Positions 50,723-60,819 of a stretch of DNA of 64,000 nucleotides are shown one piece after another. The translations under genes were made by a program, and so were the position numbers. Below the pieces are notes generated by a model that saw only the letters and a program-made list of their open reading frames with translations, was not told where the DNA came from and did no database searches. This DNA comes from an uncultured Gammaproteobacteria bacterium (GTDB taxonomy: Bacteria; Pseudomonadota; Gammaproteobacteria; DRLM01), in contig CAMYKQ010000055.1 in NCBI GenBank assembly GCA_947259075.1, forward strand, positions 1 to 64,000. Reading direction: 5' to 3'. How positions within the stretch are numbered: the first letter of the stretch is position 1; each line of letters begins with the position of its first letter.

Positions 50723-51445
50723 TCAGCCTGCGTGGTGATGCGCGGTTTGCGCCGGACGGAGTTGCGACCAGCTGATGTGTTCATAGACGCTGGACCAATA
50801 CATGCCAAAGCTGAAAGCGAACAGCAGCTCTTCGATCGGCATGTTGAAGAGCGCTATGCCCGAGAGCGCGTCCAGATTCCAGACGCGATCAATGTAGCCT
50901 GGGGCGGTCCATTCCAATCCCATCAGGAAAATTATGTAGTAGATGAGAAAGAGCAGGCCGCCGCGCCATGTTTTCGTAGTTAAATCCGGCCGGCAGATCA
51001 TGGTGGCCAGCGCCCCCGCCGCCATGGCGGCGATGCCTGGGTAGATGGGGTTCCAAGGCAGGAAGTAGAGTAAGAGGAATACGATGAAGGGTGTGGCGAG
51101 GGCGTAGCGATGATAACGGTGACGCGGAGAATGGTGATCCGCGCCGCGCATGCTGGCGAACCGTTTGCGGTTGATGACGTTGTATAGCGTTACGCCTACG
51201 CCGCCGATGGCGAAACAGAATATTAAGCTTTCGATGTCGAAGCCGGTGCGCTGTGCTAGATCGAATAAGCTGGGCGGATTCCAGTATTCGGGTACGAATA
51301 AAGGCTCCGTGAGGCCAAAGGGCGCGGTGAGTAAGCTAGCCCGCCACATCACGCGCCGCTGACTGGGAAATAGCCAGTAGATGAGGGTCCAAGGAAGGAG
51401 AAACGCGGTGGACCATAGCAGCCAAACGTGTTGCTCGTGAATCAT
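50723..51445 (-). CDS. Lycopene cyclase-domain membrane protein
   Basis: I chose the ATG at 51445 (MIHEQHVWLLWSTAFLLP); upstream in-frame sequence reads into the adjacent promoter region. The 240-residue product has about seven helices arranged as a repeat: LFPSQRRVMWRASLLTAPFGLTEPLFVPEYWNPP and WNLDALSGIALFNMPIEELLFAFSFGMYWSSVYEH. The PIEELLF acidic motif and FxPEYW are characteristic of the CrtYc/CrtYd-type lycopene cyclase family. No carotenoid genes are nearby, so it may act on another isoprenoid or be a lone copy. Confidence 0.8.
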   Translation of the reverse strand: MIHEQHVWLLWSTAFLLPWTLIYWLFPSQRRVMWRASLLTAPFGLTEPLFVPEYWNPPSLFDLAQRTGFDIESLIFCFAIGGVGVTLYNVINRKRFASMRGADHHSPRHRYHRYALATPFIVFLLLYFLPWNPIYPGIAAMAAGALATMICRPDLTTKTWRGGLLFLIYYIIFLMGLEWTAPGYIDRVWNLDALSGIALFNMPIEELLFAFSFGMYWSSVYEHISWSQLRPAQTAHHHAG

Positions 51446-51560
51446 GGGAGAATTATGCACTATTGGAACGATGCGGGTATATTGAGAGACGAATGATAAT
51501 GACGCGCCGCCACGGGTGTTTCGGGGTGCGGCAGCGCGTCCAGCCACGGAGGGAACAGCA

Positions 51561-53945
51561 ATGAGCGATGCAAGCGTGACCCATGACAAGCCTCTTTCCG
51601 CGGCTGAGCTCGACACGATCAACGCCTACTGGCGCGCGGCGAATTACCTCTCGGTGGGGCAGATCTATCTGCTCGATAATCCGCTGCTCAAGGAGCCGCT
51701 CAGCCTGGCGCACGTCAAGCCGCGTCTGCTCGGCCATTGGGGGACGACGCCGGGCTTGAATTTTATCTACGTGCATCTGAACCGCCTCATCAAGGCGCGT
51801 GATCTCAGTATGATCTACGTCTGCGGTCCCGGCCACGGCGGCCCCGCGCTGGTGGCCAATACCTATCTCGAAGGCACGTACAGCGAGTTCTATCCCAACA
51901 TCAGCCAGGACGGCATGGGCATGAGGCGGCTGTTCAAGCAGTTCTCTTTTCCCGGCGGCATTCCCAGTCACGTGGCGCCCGAGACACCAGGCTCGATACA
52001 CGAAGGCGGCGAGTTGGGTTACGCGCTGTCGCATGCCTATGGCGCGGCCTTTGATAACCCGGACTTGGTCGTCGCGTGCGTGGTGGGCGACGGTGAGGCG
52101 GAGACCGGGCCGATGGCCACGGCCTGGCATTCCAATAAATTTCTCAATCCGGCGCGCGACGGCGCGGTGCTGCCCATTCTGCATTTAAACGGTTACAAGA
52201 TCGCCAACCCCACCGTGCTGGCGCGCATGCCGCGCGCGGAGTTGACGAGCCTCTTCACCGGCTATGGTTACCGGCCTTATTTCGTCGAAGGCCACGATCC
52301 CGCGGTAGTGCATCAGCAGATGGCCGCGACCTTGGATGCGGTCATGGATGAGATACACGATATCCAACGCGCGGCGCGCGCCAACGGCGTGGTGAGCCGG
52401 CCCACCTGGCCCATGATTATTATGCGCACCCCCAAGGGCTGGACCGGGCCGAAAGAAGTGGACGGTAAAAAGACCGAGGATTACTGGCGTTCGCATCAAG
52501 TGCCCTTTGGAGAATTGGCGAGCAAGCCGGGGCATTTGGCGTTGCTCGAACAGTGGCTGAAGACGTATCGCGCTGAAGAGTTGTTTGACGACAACGGGAC
52601 GCTGATCCCCGAGCTGCAAGCGCTGGCGCCCAGCGGCGAGCGGCGCATGGGCGCCAATCCGCATGCCAACGGCGGCGTGTTACTGAAGAATTTGAAAATG
52701 CCCGATTACCGCGACTACGCGGTGGCCGTGCCGCAGCCGGGACGCGCGGAAGCCGAGGCGACGCGGGTGATGGGGCAGTTGTTGCGCGATGTGATGCAGC
52801 TCAATGCCAAGCAGCGCAATTTCCGCGTCTTCGGCCCCGACGAGACCGCGTCTAATCGTCTCGGTGCCTTGTTTGAGGTGACCGATCGCACCTGGCTGGC
52901 GGAAACCATTCCCGAAGACGATCATCTCGCCCCCGACGGGCGGGTGATGGAAATCCTTTCGGAGCATACCTGTCAGGGCTGGCTGGAAGGTTATCTGCTC
53001 ACCGGCCGCCATGGTCTGTTTTCCTGCTACGAGGCCTTCATCCACATCATCGACTCGATGTTCAATCAGCACGCCAAATGGCTCAAGGTGACCAGTAAGG
53101 AGATCCCGTGGCGCCGCCCCATTGCCTCGCTAAATTATTTACTCACCTCGCATGTGTGGCGCCAGGATCACAATGGCTTTTCGCATCAAGATCCCGGCTT
53201 CATCGACCATGTGGTGAACAAGAAGGCCGACATCATCCGCGTCTATCTGCCGCCCGATGCCAACACCTTGCTGTACGTCACCGACCGTTGTCTGCGCTCG
53301 CGCGATTTCGTCAATGTCATCGTCGCCGGCAAGCAGCCGCAGTTGCAATGGCTGGACATGGACGCGGCGGAGAAGCATTGCTCGGCGGGCATCGGCATCT
53401 GGAAATGGGCCAGCAACGACGACGGCGCCGAGCCCGATGTGGTGCTGGCCTGCGCCGGCGACGTGCCCACGCTGGAGGCCTTGGCGGCGGTGGATCTGCT
53501 GCGCCAGCATGTGCCCGAACTCAAGGTGCGCTTGGTGAACATCGTGGATTTGATGACGTTGCAACAAAAGGAAGAGCATCCGCATGGCTTGTCCGATAAG
53601 GACTTCGATACCTTGTTCACCACCGACAAGCCGGTCATCTTCGCCTATCACGGTTATCCCTGGCTGATCCACCGTCTCACCTACCGGCGCAGCAATCACC
53701 GTAATCTGCACGTGCGCGGCTATAAAGAGGAGGGCACGACCTCCACGCCCTTCGACATGGTGGTGCGCAATGACCTGGACCGTTTTCATCTGGTCGCCGA
53801 CGTCATCGACCGCGTGCCCAAGCTGGGTTACAAGGCGGCGTATTTGAAACAGACGATGCGTGACAAACTCATCGAGCACAAACACTACATCACGAAACAC
53901 GGCCAGGATCTGCCCGAGGTGCGTGAATGGCGCTGGCAATATTGA
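51561..53945 (+). CDS. xfp: Xylulose-5-phosphate/fructose-6-phosphate phosphoketolase
   Basis: GGAGG precedes ATG 51561. The 794-residue product has the family's signatures: an early [18 protein letters not shown], the [18 protein letters not shown] loop, [31 protein letters not shown] and the ThDP-binding GDGEAETGP. The last third has the transketolase-like C-terminal domain ([13 protein letters not shown]). It cleaves Xu5P or F6P with phosphate to acetyl phosphate plus GAP or E4P. In a Calvin-cycle organism this offers a direct route from cycle sugars to acetyl units. Confidence 0.96.
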   Translation: MSDASVTHDKPLSAAELDTINAYWRAANYLSVGQIYLLDNPLLKEPLSLAHVKPRLLGHWGTTPGLNFIYVHLNRLIKARDLSMIYVCGPGHGGPALVANTYLEGTYSEFYPNISQDGMGMRRLFKQFSFPGGIPSHVAPETPGSIHEGGELGYALSHAYGAAFDNPDLVVACVVGDGEAETGPMATAWHSNKFLNPARDGAVLPILHLNGYKIANPTVLARMPRAELTSLFTGYGYRPYFVEGHDPAVVHQQMAATLDAVMDEIHDIQRAARANGVVSRPTWPMIIMRTPKGWTGPKEVDGKKTEDYWRSHQVPFGELASKPGHLALLEQWLKTYRAEELFDDNGTLIPELQALAPSGERRMGANPHANGGVLLKNLKMPDYRDYAVAVPQPGRAEAEATRVMGQLLRDVMQLNAKQRNFRVFGPDETASNRLGALFEVTDRTWLAETIPEDDHLAPDGRVMEILSEHTCQGWLEGYLLTGRHGLFSCYEAFIHIIDSMFNQHAKWLKVTSKEIPWRRPIASLNYLLTSHVWRQDHNGFSHQDPGFIDHVVNKKADIIRVYLPPDANTLLYVTDRCLRSRDFVNVIVAGKQPQLQWLDMDAAEKHCSAGIGIWKWASNDDGAEPDVVLACAGDVPTLEALAAVDLLRQHVPELKVRLVNIVDLMTLQQKEEHPHGLSDKDFDTLFTTDKPVIFAYHGYPWLIHRLTYRRSNHRNLHVRGYKEEGTTSTPFDMVVRNDLDRFHLVADVIDRVPKLGYKAAYLKQTMRDKLIEHKHYITKHGQDLPEVREWRWQY

Positions 53946-53997
53946 GGCCGACTGGTTCATATCGCAAACATAAATGCATGTGCGCGGGAGGTTGTGA

Positions 53998-54891
53998 TTG
54001 TTGATGAATGATGGGCCGCGTATCGGCGTGGTGCTGAGTTCCGGTGGCGGCCGCGGCGTCTATGCCCACACCGGTTTTTTGCTGGCCTTGGAGAAATTGG
54101 GTGTTACCGTGAGCGCCGTCGCCGGCTCCAGCGCCGGCGCGCTGGTGGGTGGCATCGCCGCGAGCGGCACGCCCTTGCCGCGGTGGGCGGAGGCGTTGCG
54201 CGCGGTGGAGACCAAAGACTATTGGGCGCCCGATGGCTGGTTGCGCATGGCGTGGCGGCTCGCGGTGCACAAGGGGCGCGGTTACACCGGGCTGTCGGAT
54301 ACGGCGGCGGCGCTCGCATTTTTACGCCGCAATCTTGCCGTGCGTGACTTCGAGCAGTGTGCCATTCCTTTTTACGCCCTAGCGATGAATCTGGGCACGG
54401 GCGCTAAAAGTTTTTTTTCCAGCGGCGAACTGGCGCCGCGCATCATGGCCAGCGCCGCGATGCCGGTGTTATACCGTCCCGTAGCGATTGATGATGATTT
54501 GTACGTTGATGGCGCCACCATCGACCTGGCGCCCAGTGAGGCCATTTGTTGTAAGCATGGGCTCGATGCGCTGATCTTGCATCACGTCTCGGTCAAGCGC
54601 GAAGGCCGCGAAGGTCTGCAACGGGTGATGAGTCATCCTTGGTCCATGGTGGAAATTTTGTATCTCCTGCTGTACCGCCGCAAGCCTTGGTATTTGGGCG
54701 GCGTGCCGCTCTCGTTGCAGCGCTGTCCGGGGGGTTGCGGCGCGCCGTTGATCATCTTGGAACCGGCCTTGCCGGAATTGCATTGGCCTTTGAGTGAAGG
54801 CGGCGCCGAAGTGCAAGCCGCGGCCATGATGCAAACGGAGCAGGTGTTAGGGTCTAAATTGGCGTCATTGTTACAAGGCCGTGAAACGTAA
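53998..54891 (+). CDS. Patatin-like phospholipase
   Basis: The product of about 297 residues has the patatin pattern: oxyanion stretch SSGGGRGVYAHTG, nucleophile elbow GSSAG (about residue 43-47) and the catalytic aspartate in VDGATIDLAPSEA. It is a soluble serine hydrolase of the RssA/YchK-like group and should act on acyl lipids. The TTG at 53998 has GGAGG six bases upstream; ATG 54004 is the alternative start and would lack well-spaced signal. Confidence 0.88.
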   Translation: MLMNDGPRIGVVLSSGGGRGVYAHTGFLLALEKLGVTVSAVAGSSAGALVGGIAASGTPLPRWAEALRAVETKDYWAPDGWLRMAWRLAVHKGRGYTGLSDTAAALAFLRRNLAVRDFEQCAIPFYALAMNLGTGAKSFFSSGELAPRIMASAAMPVLYRPVAIDDDLYVDGATIDLAPSEAICCKHGLDALILHHVSVKREGREGLQRVMSHPWSMVEILYLLLYRRKPWYLGGVPLSLQRCPGGCGAPLIILEPALPELHWPLSEGGAEVQAAAMMQTEQVLGSKLASLLQGRET

Positions 54892-54979
54892 ACCCCGCGG
54901 CTGAATATTGGTGGCGCGTACTCGCGTGCCCAAGCACGGGGTGGCGCGGGAAATTGAATTAGGCACGGAGGACATGACA

Positions 54980-56680
54980 ATGTTGAATCGTTACACCTAC
55001 GGACCCCGCGTCGCTTATTTCTCCATGGAGATCGCCTTGCGATCCGATATCCCCACTTATGCGGGCGGTCTCGGGGTGCTGGCGGGCGACACCCTGCGTT
55101 CCGCCGCCGATTTAGAAATCCCCATGGTGGCGGTGACCCTGGTCAGCACCGCCGGTTATTTCCGCCAAGAGCTGGATGAACAAGGCCGGCAACGCGAACT
55201 GCCCGCGGTGTGGGATCCCGCCAGCGCGGCCACGCCGCTGAATGCCAAAGTGGTGGTGCTCATCGAAGGACGCCGGGTATGGGTCGGTGCCTGGCTGTAT
55301 TCGGTGAACGGCTTGGCGGATAACAGCCATCAGCCGGTGATTCTGCTCGATACCAATCAAGAGGAAAACAGCGAAGCAGACCGGCGCATTACCGATCACC
55401 TCTACGGCGGTGATGAGGTGTACCGCTTAAAACAAGAAGCGGTGCTGGGCATAGGCGGGCTGCGGATGTTGCAGGCATTGGGTTTTACCATCAGCCAATA
55501 TCATATGAACGAAGGCCACTCGGCCTTGCTGGCGGCGGAATTATTGAATCGCTACGCCTTCCCCAAAGAAGAATTGCGTCCGGGAGAATCCGCCTACGAT
55601 GTGCCGCGGGTGCGGGAGCTGTGCAACTTCACCACGCATACACCGGTGGAGGCGGGGCATGATCGCTTCAGTTACGAGGTGGTGCGGCGGGTATTGGGCG
55701 AAGACTTTATGGATCTGGCGACCTTGAAGCGGCTGGCCGGTGACGATGCCTTGAATATGACGCGGCTCGCGCTCAATTTGAGTGATTACGTCAATGGCGT
55801 GGCCAAGACTCACGCCGAGGTGTCGCGGCGCATGTTCCCCGGTTACCGGGTGCGGGCGGTGACGAATGGCGTGCATCCCATTACCTGGACCAGTCCCAGC
55901 TTCAGCAAACTGTACGATCAGCACCTGCCCGGCTGGAGTCATGAGCCTGAATTATTGATCCGCGCCGATTGCTGTATTCCCGACGCGGTGATCTGGGAGG
56001 CGCATCGCGCGGCCAAGGCCGCGCTCATCGACAAGGTGAAGGCGTTGACTGGCGCGGTGCTCAGTCCTAAAGAGCCCATCATCGGCTTCGCCCGGCGCAT
56101 GACCGCGTATAAACGCCCCGATTTATTGTTCTCGGATCTGGCGCGTTTGAAAAATATCGCCCAGCAATGGCCATTCCAATTAGTGCTGGCGGGCAAGGCC
56201 CATCCGCATGATGAAGGCGGCAAGCGGCTCATCGAACAAATTCACTATTACCTGCGCGAGTTGCAAGCGGATGTGCGCGGCGTGTATCTGCCCGGTTACG
56301 ATATGGCCTTGGCCTTGGAAATGGTGGCGGGGGTGGATGTTTGGCTCAACACGCCCTTGCGGCCTTATGAGGCCAGCGGCACCAGCGGCATGAAGGCGGC
56401 CTTCAACGGCGTGCCGCAATTCAGCGTGCTCGACGGCTGGTGGGCGGAGGCCTGCATCGAAGGCGTCACCGGCTGGGCGATTGGCGACAGCAGCGAATCG
56501 GTCAATGGCAATGACGCCAATGCCTTTTATGACAAGCTGGAGAATGTCGTGCTGCCGCTCTACTACACCAATCAGCCGGGCTGGGTCGCGGTGATGAAGG
56601 GCGCCATCTGTAAGAACGCCTCGTTCTTTAATTCACACCGCATGATGCGCCGCTATGCCAGCGAGGCCTATTTGCGCTGA
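54980..56680 (+). CDS. glgP: Alpha-glucan (glycogen) phosphorylase
   Basis: GGAGG is 8 bp before the ATG at 54980 (ATG 54974 is too close). The product of 566 residues matches the short phosphorylase type: YFSMEIALRSDIPTYAGGLGVLAGD, QYHMNEGHSALLAAELL, FTTHTPVEAGHDRF, GFARRMTAYKRPDLL, and the PLP-binding region PYEASGTSGMKAAFNGVPQFSVLDGWWAE containing the lysine that holds the cofactor. It releases glucose-1-phosphate from stored alpha-glucan. No glycogen synthesis gene is in the window. Confidence 0.93.
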   Translation: MLNRYTYGPRVAYFSMEIALRSDIPTYAGGLGVLAGDTLRSAADLEIPMVAVTLVSTAGYFRQELDEQGRQRELPAVWDPASAATPLNAKVVVLIEGRRVWVGAWLYSVNGLADNSHQPVILLDTNQEENSEADRRITDHLYGGDEVYRLKQEAVLGIGGLRMLQALGFTISQYHMNEGHSALLAAELLNRYAFPKEELRPGESAYDVPRVRELCNFTTHTPVEAGHDRFSYEVVRRVLGEDFMDLATLKRLAGDDALNMTRLALNLSDYVNGVAKTHAEVSRRMFPGYRVRAVTNGVHPITWTSPSFSKLYDQHLPGWSHEPELLIRADCCIPDAVIWEAHRAAKAALIDKVKALTGAVLSPKEPIIGFARRMTAYKRPDLLFSDLARLKNIAQQWPFQLVLAGKAHPHDEGGKRLIEQIHYYLRELQADVRGVYLPGYDMALALEMVAGVDVWLNTPLRPYEASGTSGMKAAFNGVPQFSVLDGWWAEACIEGVTGWAIGDSSESVNGNDANAFYDKLENVVLPLYYTNQPGWVAVMKGAICKNASFFNSHRMMRRYASEAYLR

Positions 56681-57480
56681 GAGTTGGCTTCGATAGGAGT
56701 GATGCCGTGTTGTTGCAGCGCGCTTTTAACCCGCTCGATGATGTCGCTGGCCATGGCGCGTTCGTAACGCACGTCCACTACATAGGCCTTGATGGTGACC
56801 TTGGTGATGTAGTGATAATCCACCTCGTCCTCCAGGACGATGACGACAGGCTTTTTTAGATAGCTATAGGGGCAGCAGAACGCGGCCTCGTGGGCCAGGG
56901 TCTTGAGTGTGGCGATATCGCTGGCGGCCGGCACGTGGAAAGGAACGGCGATCATTTCGGTGAGTTCACCAGCATTGGAGTTGACCACCGCTTGCTTCAT
57001 GACCTCGGCATTGGGGATGGTGACGATGTCATCGGTGAAGGTGTGCAGGCGGGTCAAGTTGAGATCGATGCTTTTGACCTCGCCGTAATGTTCGCCGATG
57101 CGCACCATATCGCCGACGCGGTAAGGGCGGTCGAAGAGCATGATGACACCGGCAATCAGATTGCGCAGCATGTCTTGCGCCGCCAGGCCAAGCGCCACGC
57201 CCACCGTGGCGGCCACCGCGAGCAAGGCGCCTTGCGGCAAGTGGAGGATGACGAACACCGTCATCAGCAGCGCGAAAGTCCAGATGATTAAGCGCAGCAG
57301 CGGAAACAAGCGGGAGATTTGCAGCCGGTAACGGTTGAAACGCCGCGCCAGTTTATCCAGCGCCCAGCGCAGCAGCGCGACGAGACCGCCCGCCAAGCCC
57401 AGCCACAAGGCCGCCGCCAGCAGGGTGCCCAGTGAGAGTTGTTCGGCGATGGCTTTGAGGTTATCCACGGCGAGCCTCAA
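56668..57480 (-). CDS. MscS-family mechanosensitive channel
   Basis: The 270-residue product has two to three N-terminal helices. A pore-lining helix follows with LLAVAATVGVALGLAAQDMLRNLIAGVIMLFDRPYRVGD, where A/G-packed spacing and the conserved FDRPYRVGD end typify MscS. A beta-domain (VKSIDLNLTRLHTFTDDIVTIPNAEV) completes the core. It relieves osmotic stress. Its start overlaps the end of the upstream ATPase-like gene by 4 bp; both are on the minus strand and likely cotranscribed. Its end overlaps the 3' end of glgP by 13 bp (convergent). Confidence 0.93.
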   Translation of the reverse strand: MRLAVDNLKAIAEQLSLGTLLAAALWLGLAGGLVALLRWALDKLARRFNRYRLQISRLFPLLRLIIWTFALLMTVFVILHLPQGALLAVAATVGVALGLAAQDMLRNLIAGVIMLFDRPYRVGDMVRIGEHYGEVKSIDLNLTRLHTFTDDIVTIPNAEVMKQAVVNSNAGELTEMIAVPFHVPAASDIATLKTLAHEAAFCCPYSYLKKPVVIVLEDEVDYHYITKVTIKAYVVDVRYERAMASDIIERVKSALQQHGITPIEANSQRK

Positions 57481-58763
57481 TACAACACATGCGCGGTAAT
57501 CAGCGCATTGGCGATCGGCGTATACAACGCCGGATCGACGTAGTAGATGTTTTCCCCGTCGGCTTCCCGTCGTTCAACCACGCGGTGGGCGTGGAGGTGG
57601 TAGAGAATGATACGGCTTTCGGTTTCGCTCAGGCGAAACAGCGTTTGATGTTCAGCTAGAGTCAGTCCGCCGTGGGTCAGCATTTCCGCGAGGGTGAAAT
57701 GATGCGGCGCGGCAAAGGATTTGATTGCGCCGAAGTCCACGCCCTCCAGCGCGTCAGCCTGAATGGTTTGCGCGCCGGCGTCGATATGGGTGGCGCAGTG
57801 CCAATGCAATAATGCCGCGGGCAGATTGCCGCCGCTGAGTTCGTAGAGTTTGTCGAGATAGGCCGTGACCGCGGCGTCCATTTCAGCCGCGTCAGGCGCT
57901 GTGTCTGGCGCCGCGCCGGTTACACCGCCATCATCTGGCGCCGCTGCGTTAAACCGCAAGGTCAAACCGGTATGTGTGATGCGCGAGCGCAACACGGCAT
58001 GAAATTCTTCCTGGGTGAAATAGTCCAGCGTGATCAGCGAGGAGAAATAACGCCCTACCTGATAAGTATGGTCGGCGCGGCGCCAAGCTTGCGCGCCGAA
58101 GCTGACTACCCACAGGGTGCGGGACTGGCTGGCGAGCATGGTGGCGAGGAGGGTTTTGAACGCGCGGTAGGCACCGGGTGTGCGCAGCAGCAAGGCATCG
58201 ATATTGTCCAGCAGGATGATTTGATCGCGCGGCCGCGTGAGCTGGGCTTGGACTTCCGGCCAGGATGCATCGGCGTCGAGTTCGTAGAGCGGCGCGAACA
58301 ATTTCGCCAGCACGGTTTCATCACGGATGCCGCTGCTCAAGTTCAAGCGATGCACCGGCGTGGCCTCGGGCAGCCGTGCCTCCAGCGCATTCAGAAACGA
58401 GGTGCGGCCGCAGCCGTCCGGGCCGACCACCGCCAGCAAGGTTGGCAGTTGACGTTGCCAGCGTGCGAGCGCGGCGTGGAATTGCTGGAGTTTTTGTTCG
58501 CGCGGAATGGCCCAAGGGGTATCGGCGGCCACGGGCGCCAAATTAAAGGCGGCGCGATAACGCGCCGGCAAGAGGCGCTGGCGCGCGCTGATTTGCTGCC
58601 AGCGCGGCATATCCAAGAGCGGGCATCCCGCGCGTTGCGTGAGTGTTTCGGAACTGCCTCGCGTGTCTTCACGGCCCAGCAGCACCGGAGGCAGTTTGCG
58701 CGCCCGCTGCGCGAGGCGGTCATATAGCTCGTGCCATTTTTGCCGCAGGGATTCCAATATCAT
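57477..58763 (-). CDS. ATPase-like P-loop protein with Arg in the Walker A lysine position
   Basis: The 428-residue product has a nucleotide-binding fold (about residues 85-265): the P-loop reads VVGPDGCGRTSFLNALEA, with Arg replacing the usual Lys of GxxxxGK[ST], and Walker B is IILLDNIDALLLRTP. The following part (THTYQVGRYFSSLITLDYF, TQEEFHAVLRSRI) resembles sensor and lid regions of STAND/AAA-like ATPases, and the C-terminus is a winged-helix-like region. It ends in a 4-bp overlap with the MscS gene, so the two are probably functionally linked. The Arg substitution may reduce or abolish ATP hydrolysis. Function unknown. Confidence 0.6.
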   Translation of the reverse strand: MILESLRQKWHELYDRLAQRARKLPPVLLGREDTRGSSETLTQRAGCPLLDMPRWQQISARQRLLPARYRAAFNLAPVAADTPWAIPREQKLQQFHAALARWQRQLPTLLAVVGPDGCGRTSFLNALEARLPEATPVHRLNLSSGIRDETVLAKLFAPLYELDADASWPEVQAQLTRPRDQIILLDNIDALLLRTPGAYRAFKTLLATMLASQSRTLWVVSFGAQAWRRADHTYQVGRYFSSLITLDYFTQEEFHAVLRSRITHTGLTLRFNAAAPDDGGVTGAAPDTAPDAAEMDAAVTAYLDKLYELSGGNLPAALLHWHCATHIDAGAQTIQADALEGVDFGAIKSFAAPHHFTLAEMLTHGGLTLAEHQTLFRLSETESRIILYHLHAHRVVERREADGENIYYVDPALYTPIANALITAHVLY

Positions 58764-58849
58764 CTCCCGTGTAATGAGCTTGAGTGCGCACGCCGGCGCT
58801 AAGGAAATCGTATGGTAGCATAGTGCCGTGATGTCTTAGCGGAGGGGAG

Positions 58850-59701
58850 ATGGAGCGGCGAATCTTATTGTGCAGCGATCTTGATCGCACCCTGCTGCCC
58901 AATGGCGCGCAAGCGGAGTCGCCGCGCGCACGGCCGTTGTTGCGCGCCTTCGCCGCGCGGCCGGACGTGAGCTTGGCCTATGTCAGCGGCCGCCATCTCG
59001 CCTTGGTGCAGGCGGCGATCGCCGAATATGCTATTCCACAACCTGATTTCGCCATTGGTGACGTGGGCACGACGATTTATGAAGTGGGCGCCGCGGGCTG
59101 GCGGCTGTGGGATGCCTGGGCGGACGAGATCGCGCCCGATTGGCGCGGCCGCCGTCATGATGAACTGGCGCGCTTGCTGGATGACATCGGCGAGCTGGTG
59201 TTGCAGGAAAGCGAAAAGCAGAATGCCTTCAAGCTGAGTTATTACCTCGATCCCGCCGTGGCCCGTGGCGCCTTGTTGGACGAGGTGCGCGCCCGCCTCG
59301 CCGCCGAAAAATTGCGGGCCAATTTAATCTGGAGCATAGACGAGACCCGTCATCAGGGTCTGCTCGACGTCTTGCCCGCGTCCGCGAATAAACTGCACGC
59401 CATCCGCTTTTTAATGGCGCGGCGCGGTTACAGCGCGCGCGAAACCGTGTTCGCCGGTGACAGCGGCAATGACGTGCAGGTGTTGAGCGGCGGACTGCAA
59501 GCGATTTTGGTGCGCAATGCTACCGCCGAGGTGCGCGCGGAGGCGGAGGCGCAACTGGCGGCGGCCGGTCATCACGGCACGCTCTATACGGCGCGGGGTG
59601 ATTGGGCGGGTATGAACGGGAATTACAGCGCCGGGGTGCTGGAGGGCGTGGCCCATTATTTCCCCGGAATGAAGGATTGGCTGGAGACGCGGGCCGGGTA
59701 A
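58850..59701 (+). CDS. HAD-IIB phosphatase, sucrose-6-phosphate phosphatase-like
   Basis: The 283-residue product has HAD motif I CSDLDRTLLP (DxDxT), a C2-type cap between about 85 and 190, a late lysine in ASANKLHAIRFLMARRGYS and motif IV GDSGNDVQVL. The spacing resembles sucrose-phosphate phosphatases and mannosyl-3-phosphoglycerate phosphatases. It may act in compatible-solute synthesis, which would suit an MscS-coding neighbour, but no sugar-phosphate synthase is visible here. GGAGG lies just upstream. Confidence 0.8.
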   Translation: MERRILLCSDLDRTLLPNGAQAESPRARPLLRAFAARPDVSLAYVSGRHLALVQAAIAEYAIPQPDFAIGDVGTTIYEVGAAGWRLWDAWADEIAPDWRGRRHDELARLLDDIGELVLQESEKQNAFKLSYYLDPAVARGALLDEVRARLAAEKLRANLIWSIDETRHQGLLDVLPASANKLHAIRFLMARRGYSARETVFAGDSGNDVQVLSGGLQAILVRNATAEVRAEAEAQLAAAGHHGTLYTARGDWAGMNGNYSAGVLEGVAHYFPGMKDWLETRAG

Positions 59702-59732
59702 ATTTTATCCGTTATCTTTGGCGGGGCGCGCG

Positions 59733-60608
59733 TCAGTGAATATTGGCGACGACGTTTGTTGGTTCGCCGCGTATCATTTCCATGGTGTCAGCGAACTGGG
59801 TTTCCACCTCGTCCATCACCGCGACGACGATGTCGTCATTGAGTTCGGCGTAGCGCCAGGCGTTTTCATCCATCGGCGGCACGCGCGGGTCGCCGGAATT
59901 GCCGTGTTGCATGGCCTCGGCTATGACGTCGGCGATATGCACGAGGGCGGTGTCACGGGGAAAGTGCATGGCGTTGCTGGGATTATGGTGAAACTCCACC
60001 GCTTCCTGCAATTGCTCCGGCAGTTTCCATTTGCGCAGGATTTCACCGCCCACCGCGGCGTGATCGAAACCCATGATGTCTTGTTCGGCGCGGTATAGCG
60101 GCACGTCATTGTGGCGGCAGCGCAGCAGGGCTTCACGTGCGAGTTCGGGTATTTTGCGGTAGATGAGCAGGCTGCCGATGTCGTGGAGCAGGCCGGCGAT
60201 GAAGAAACGCTCGACCATGCGTTCGCCGCGCTTGGCGGCGAGGGCGCGGGCGGCCAGGCCGGTGCACACGCTGTGGCGCCAGAAGTCGTCCATGGTCACC
60301 AGATCGTTGGGCAGTCCTTTGAAGACGCGGACTACCGAGGTGGCCAGGATGAGATCGCGCAGTTCGCGGGTGCCGACGATGGTGATGGCGCGCGAGACGC
60401 TGTCGATCTGCGAGGGGAAGCTGTAAAAGGCGCTGTTGACGATTTTGAGCAGGCGGGCGGTGAGGCCCGGGTCGCGGCTGATGACGTGGCCGATGTCGGC
60501 CGCGGAATATCGCGGACTGTCTATCATTTCATTGACCCGCAGAAACACCTCGGGCAGGGAGGCGATTTCGATGGCGCCGGCGACCATCTCTTTTGGGCTC
60601 AAGCTCAT
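59733..60608 (-). CDS. HDOD-domain signal protein
   Basis: The 291-residue product has an HDOD domain (about 10-210): SLPEVFLRVNEMIDSPRYSAADIGHVISRDPGLTARLLKIVNSAFY, then a RELRDLILATSVVRVF segment, HSVCTGLAARALA and GLLHDIGSLLIY (with intact HD), and the late WKLPEQLQEAVEFHHNP with ALVHIADVIAEAM. HDOD proteins are non-enzymatic or weakly characterised signal modules; this one retains several HD-type residues. It is alone on its strand between plus-strand genes. Confidence 0.88.
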   Translation of the reverse strand: MSLSPKEMVAGAIEIASLPEVFLRVNEMIDSPRYSAADIGHVISRDPGLTARLLKIVNSAFYSFPSQIDSVSRAITIVGTRELRDLILATSVVRVFKGLPNDLVTMDDFWRHSVCTGLAARALAAKRGERMVERFFIAGLLHDIGSLLIYRKIPELAREALLRCRHNDVPLYRAEQDIMGFDHAAVGGEILRKWKLPEQLQEAVEFHHNPSNAMHFPRDTALVHIADVIAEAMQHGNSGDPRVPPMDENAWRYAELNDDIVVAVMDEVETQFADTMEMIRGEPTNVVANIH

Positions 60609-60819
60609 TTCATCCAGTCCTTCTATTTATCCTGTGGGTGTTACTGGCGTAATAATGGCCGCGTTCCCACACCGCGCATCACACCGGCCATCGCGCAGCG
60701 AGTTCTGAGCGGGCGGGTGGTGTGAGCGGGCCGCTTTCCTTGGCTGCCGCGAGAGGCGTATTCTCCCCGTTCGCCATGGCCCTGCCCCCGTTGAATCTAC
60801 GGTGTTTCGCCGAAATAAA

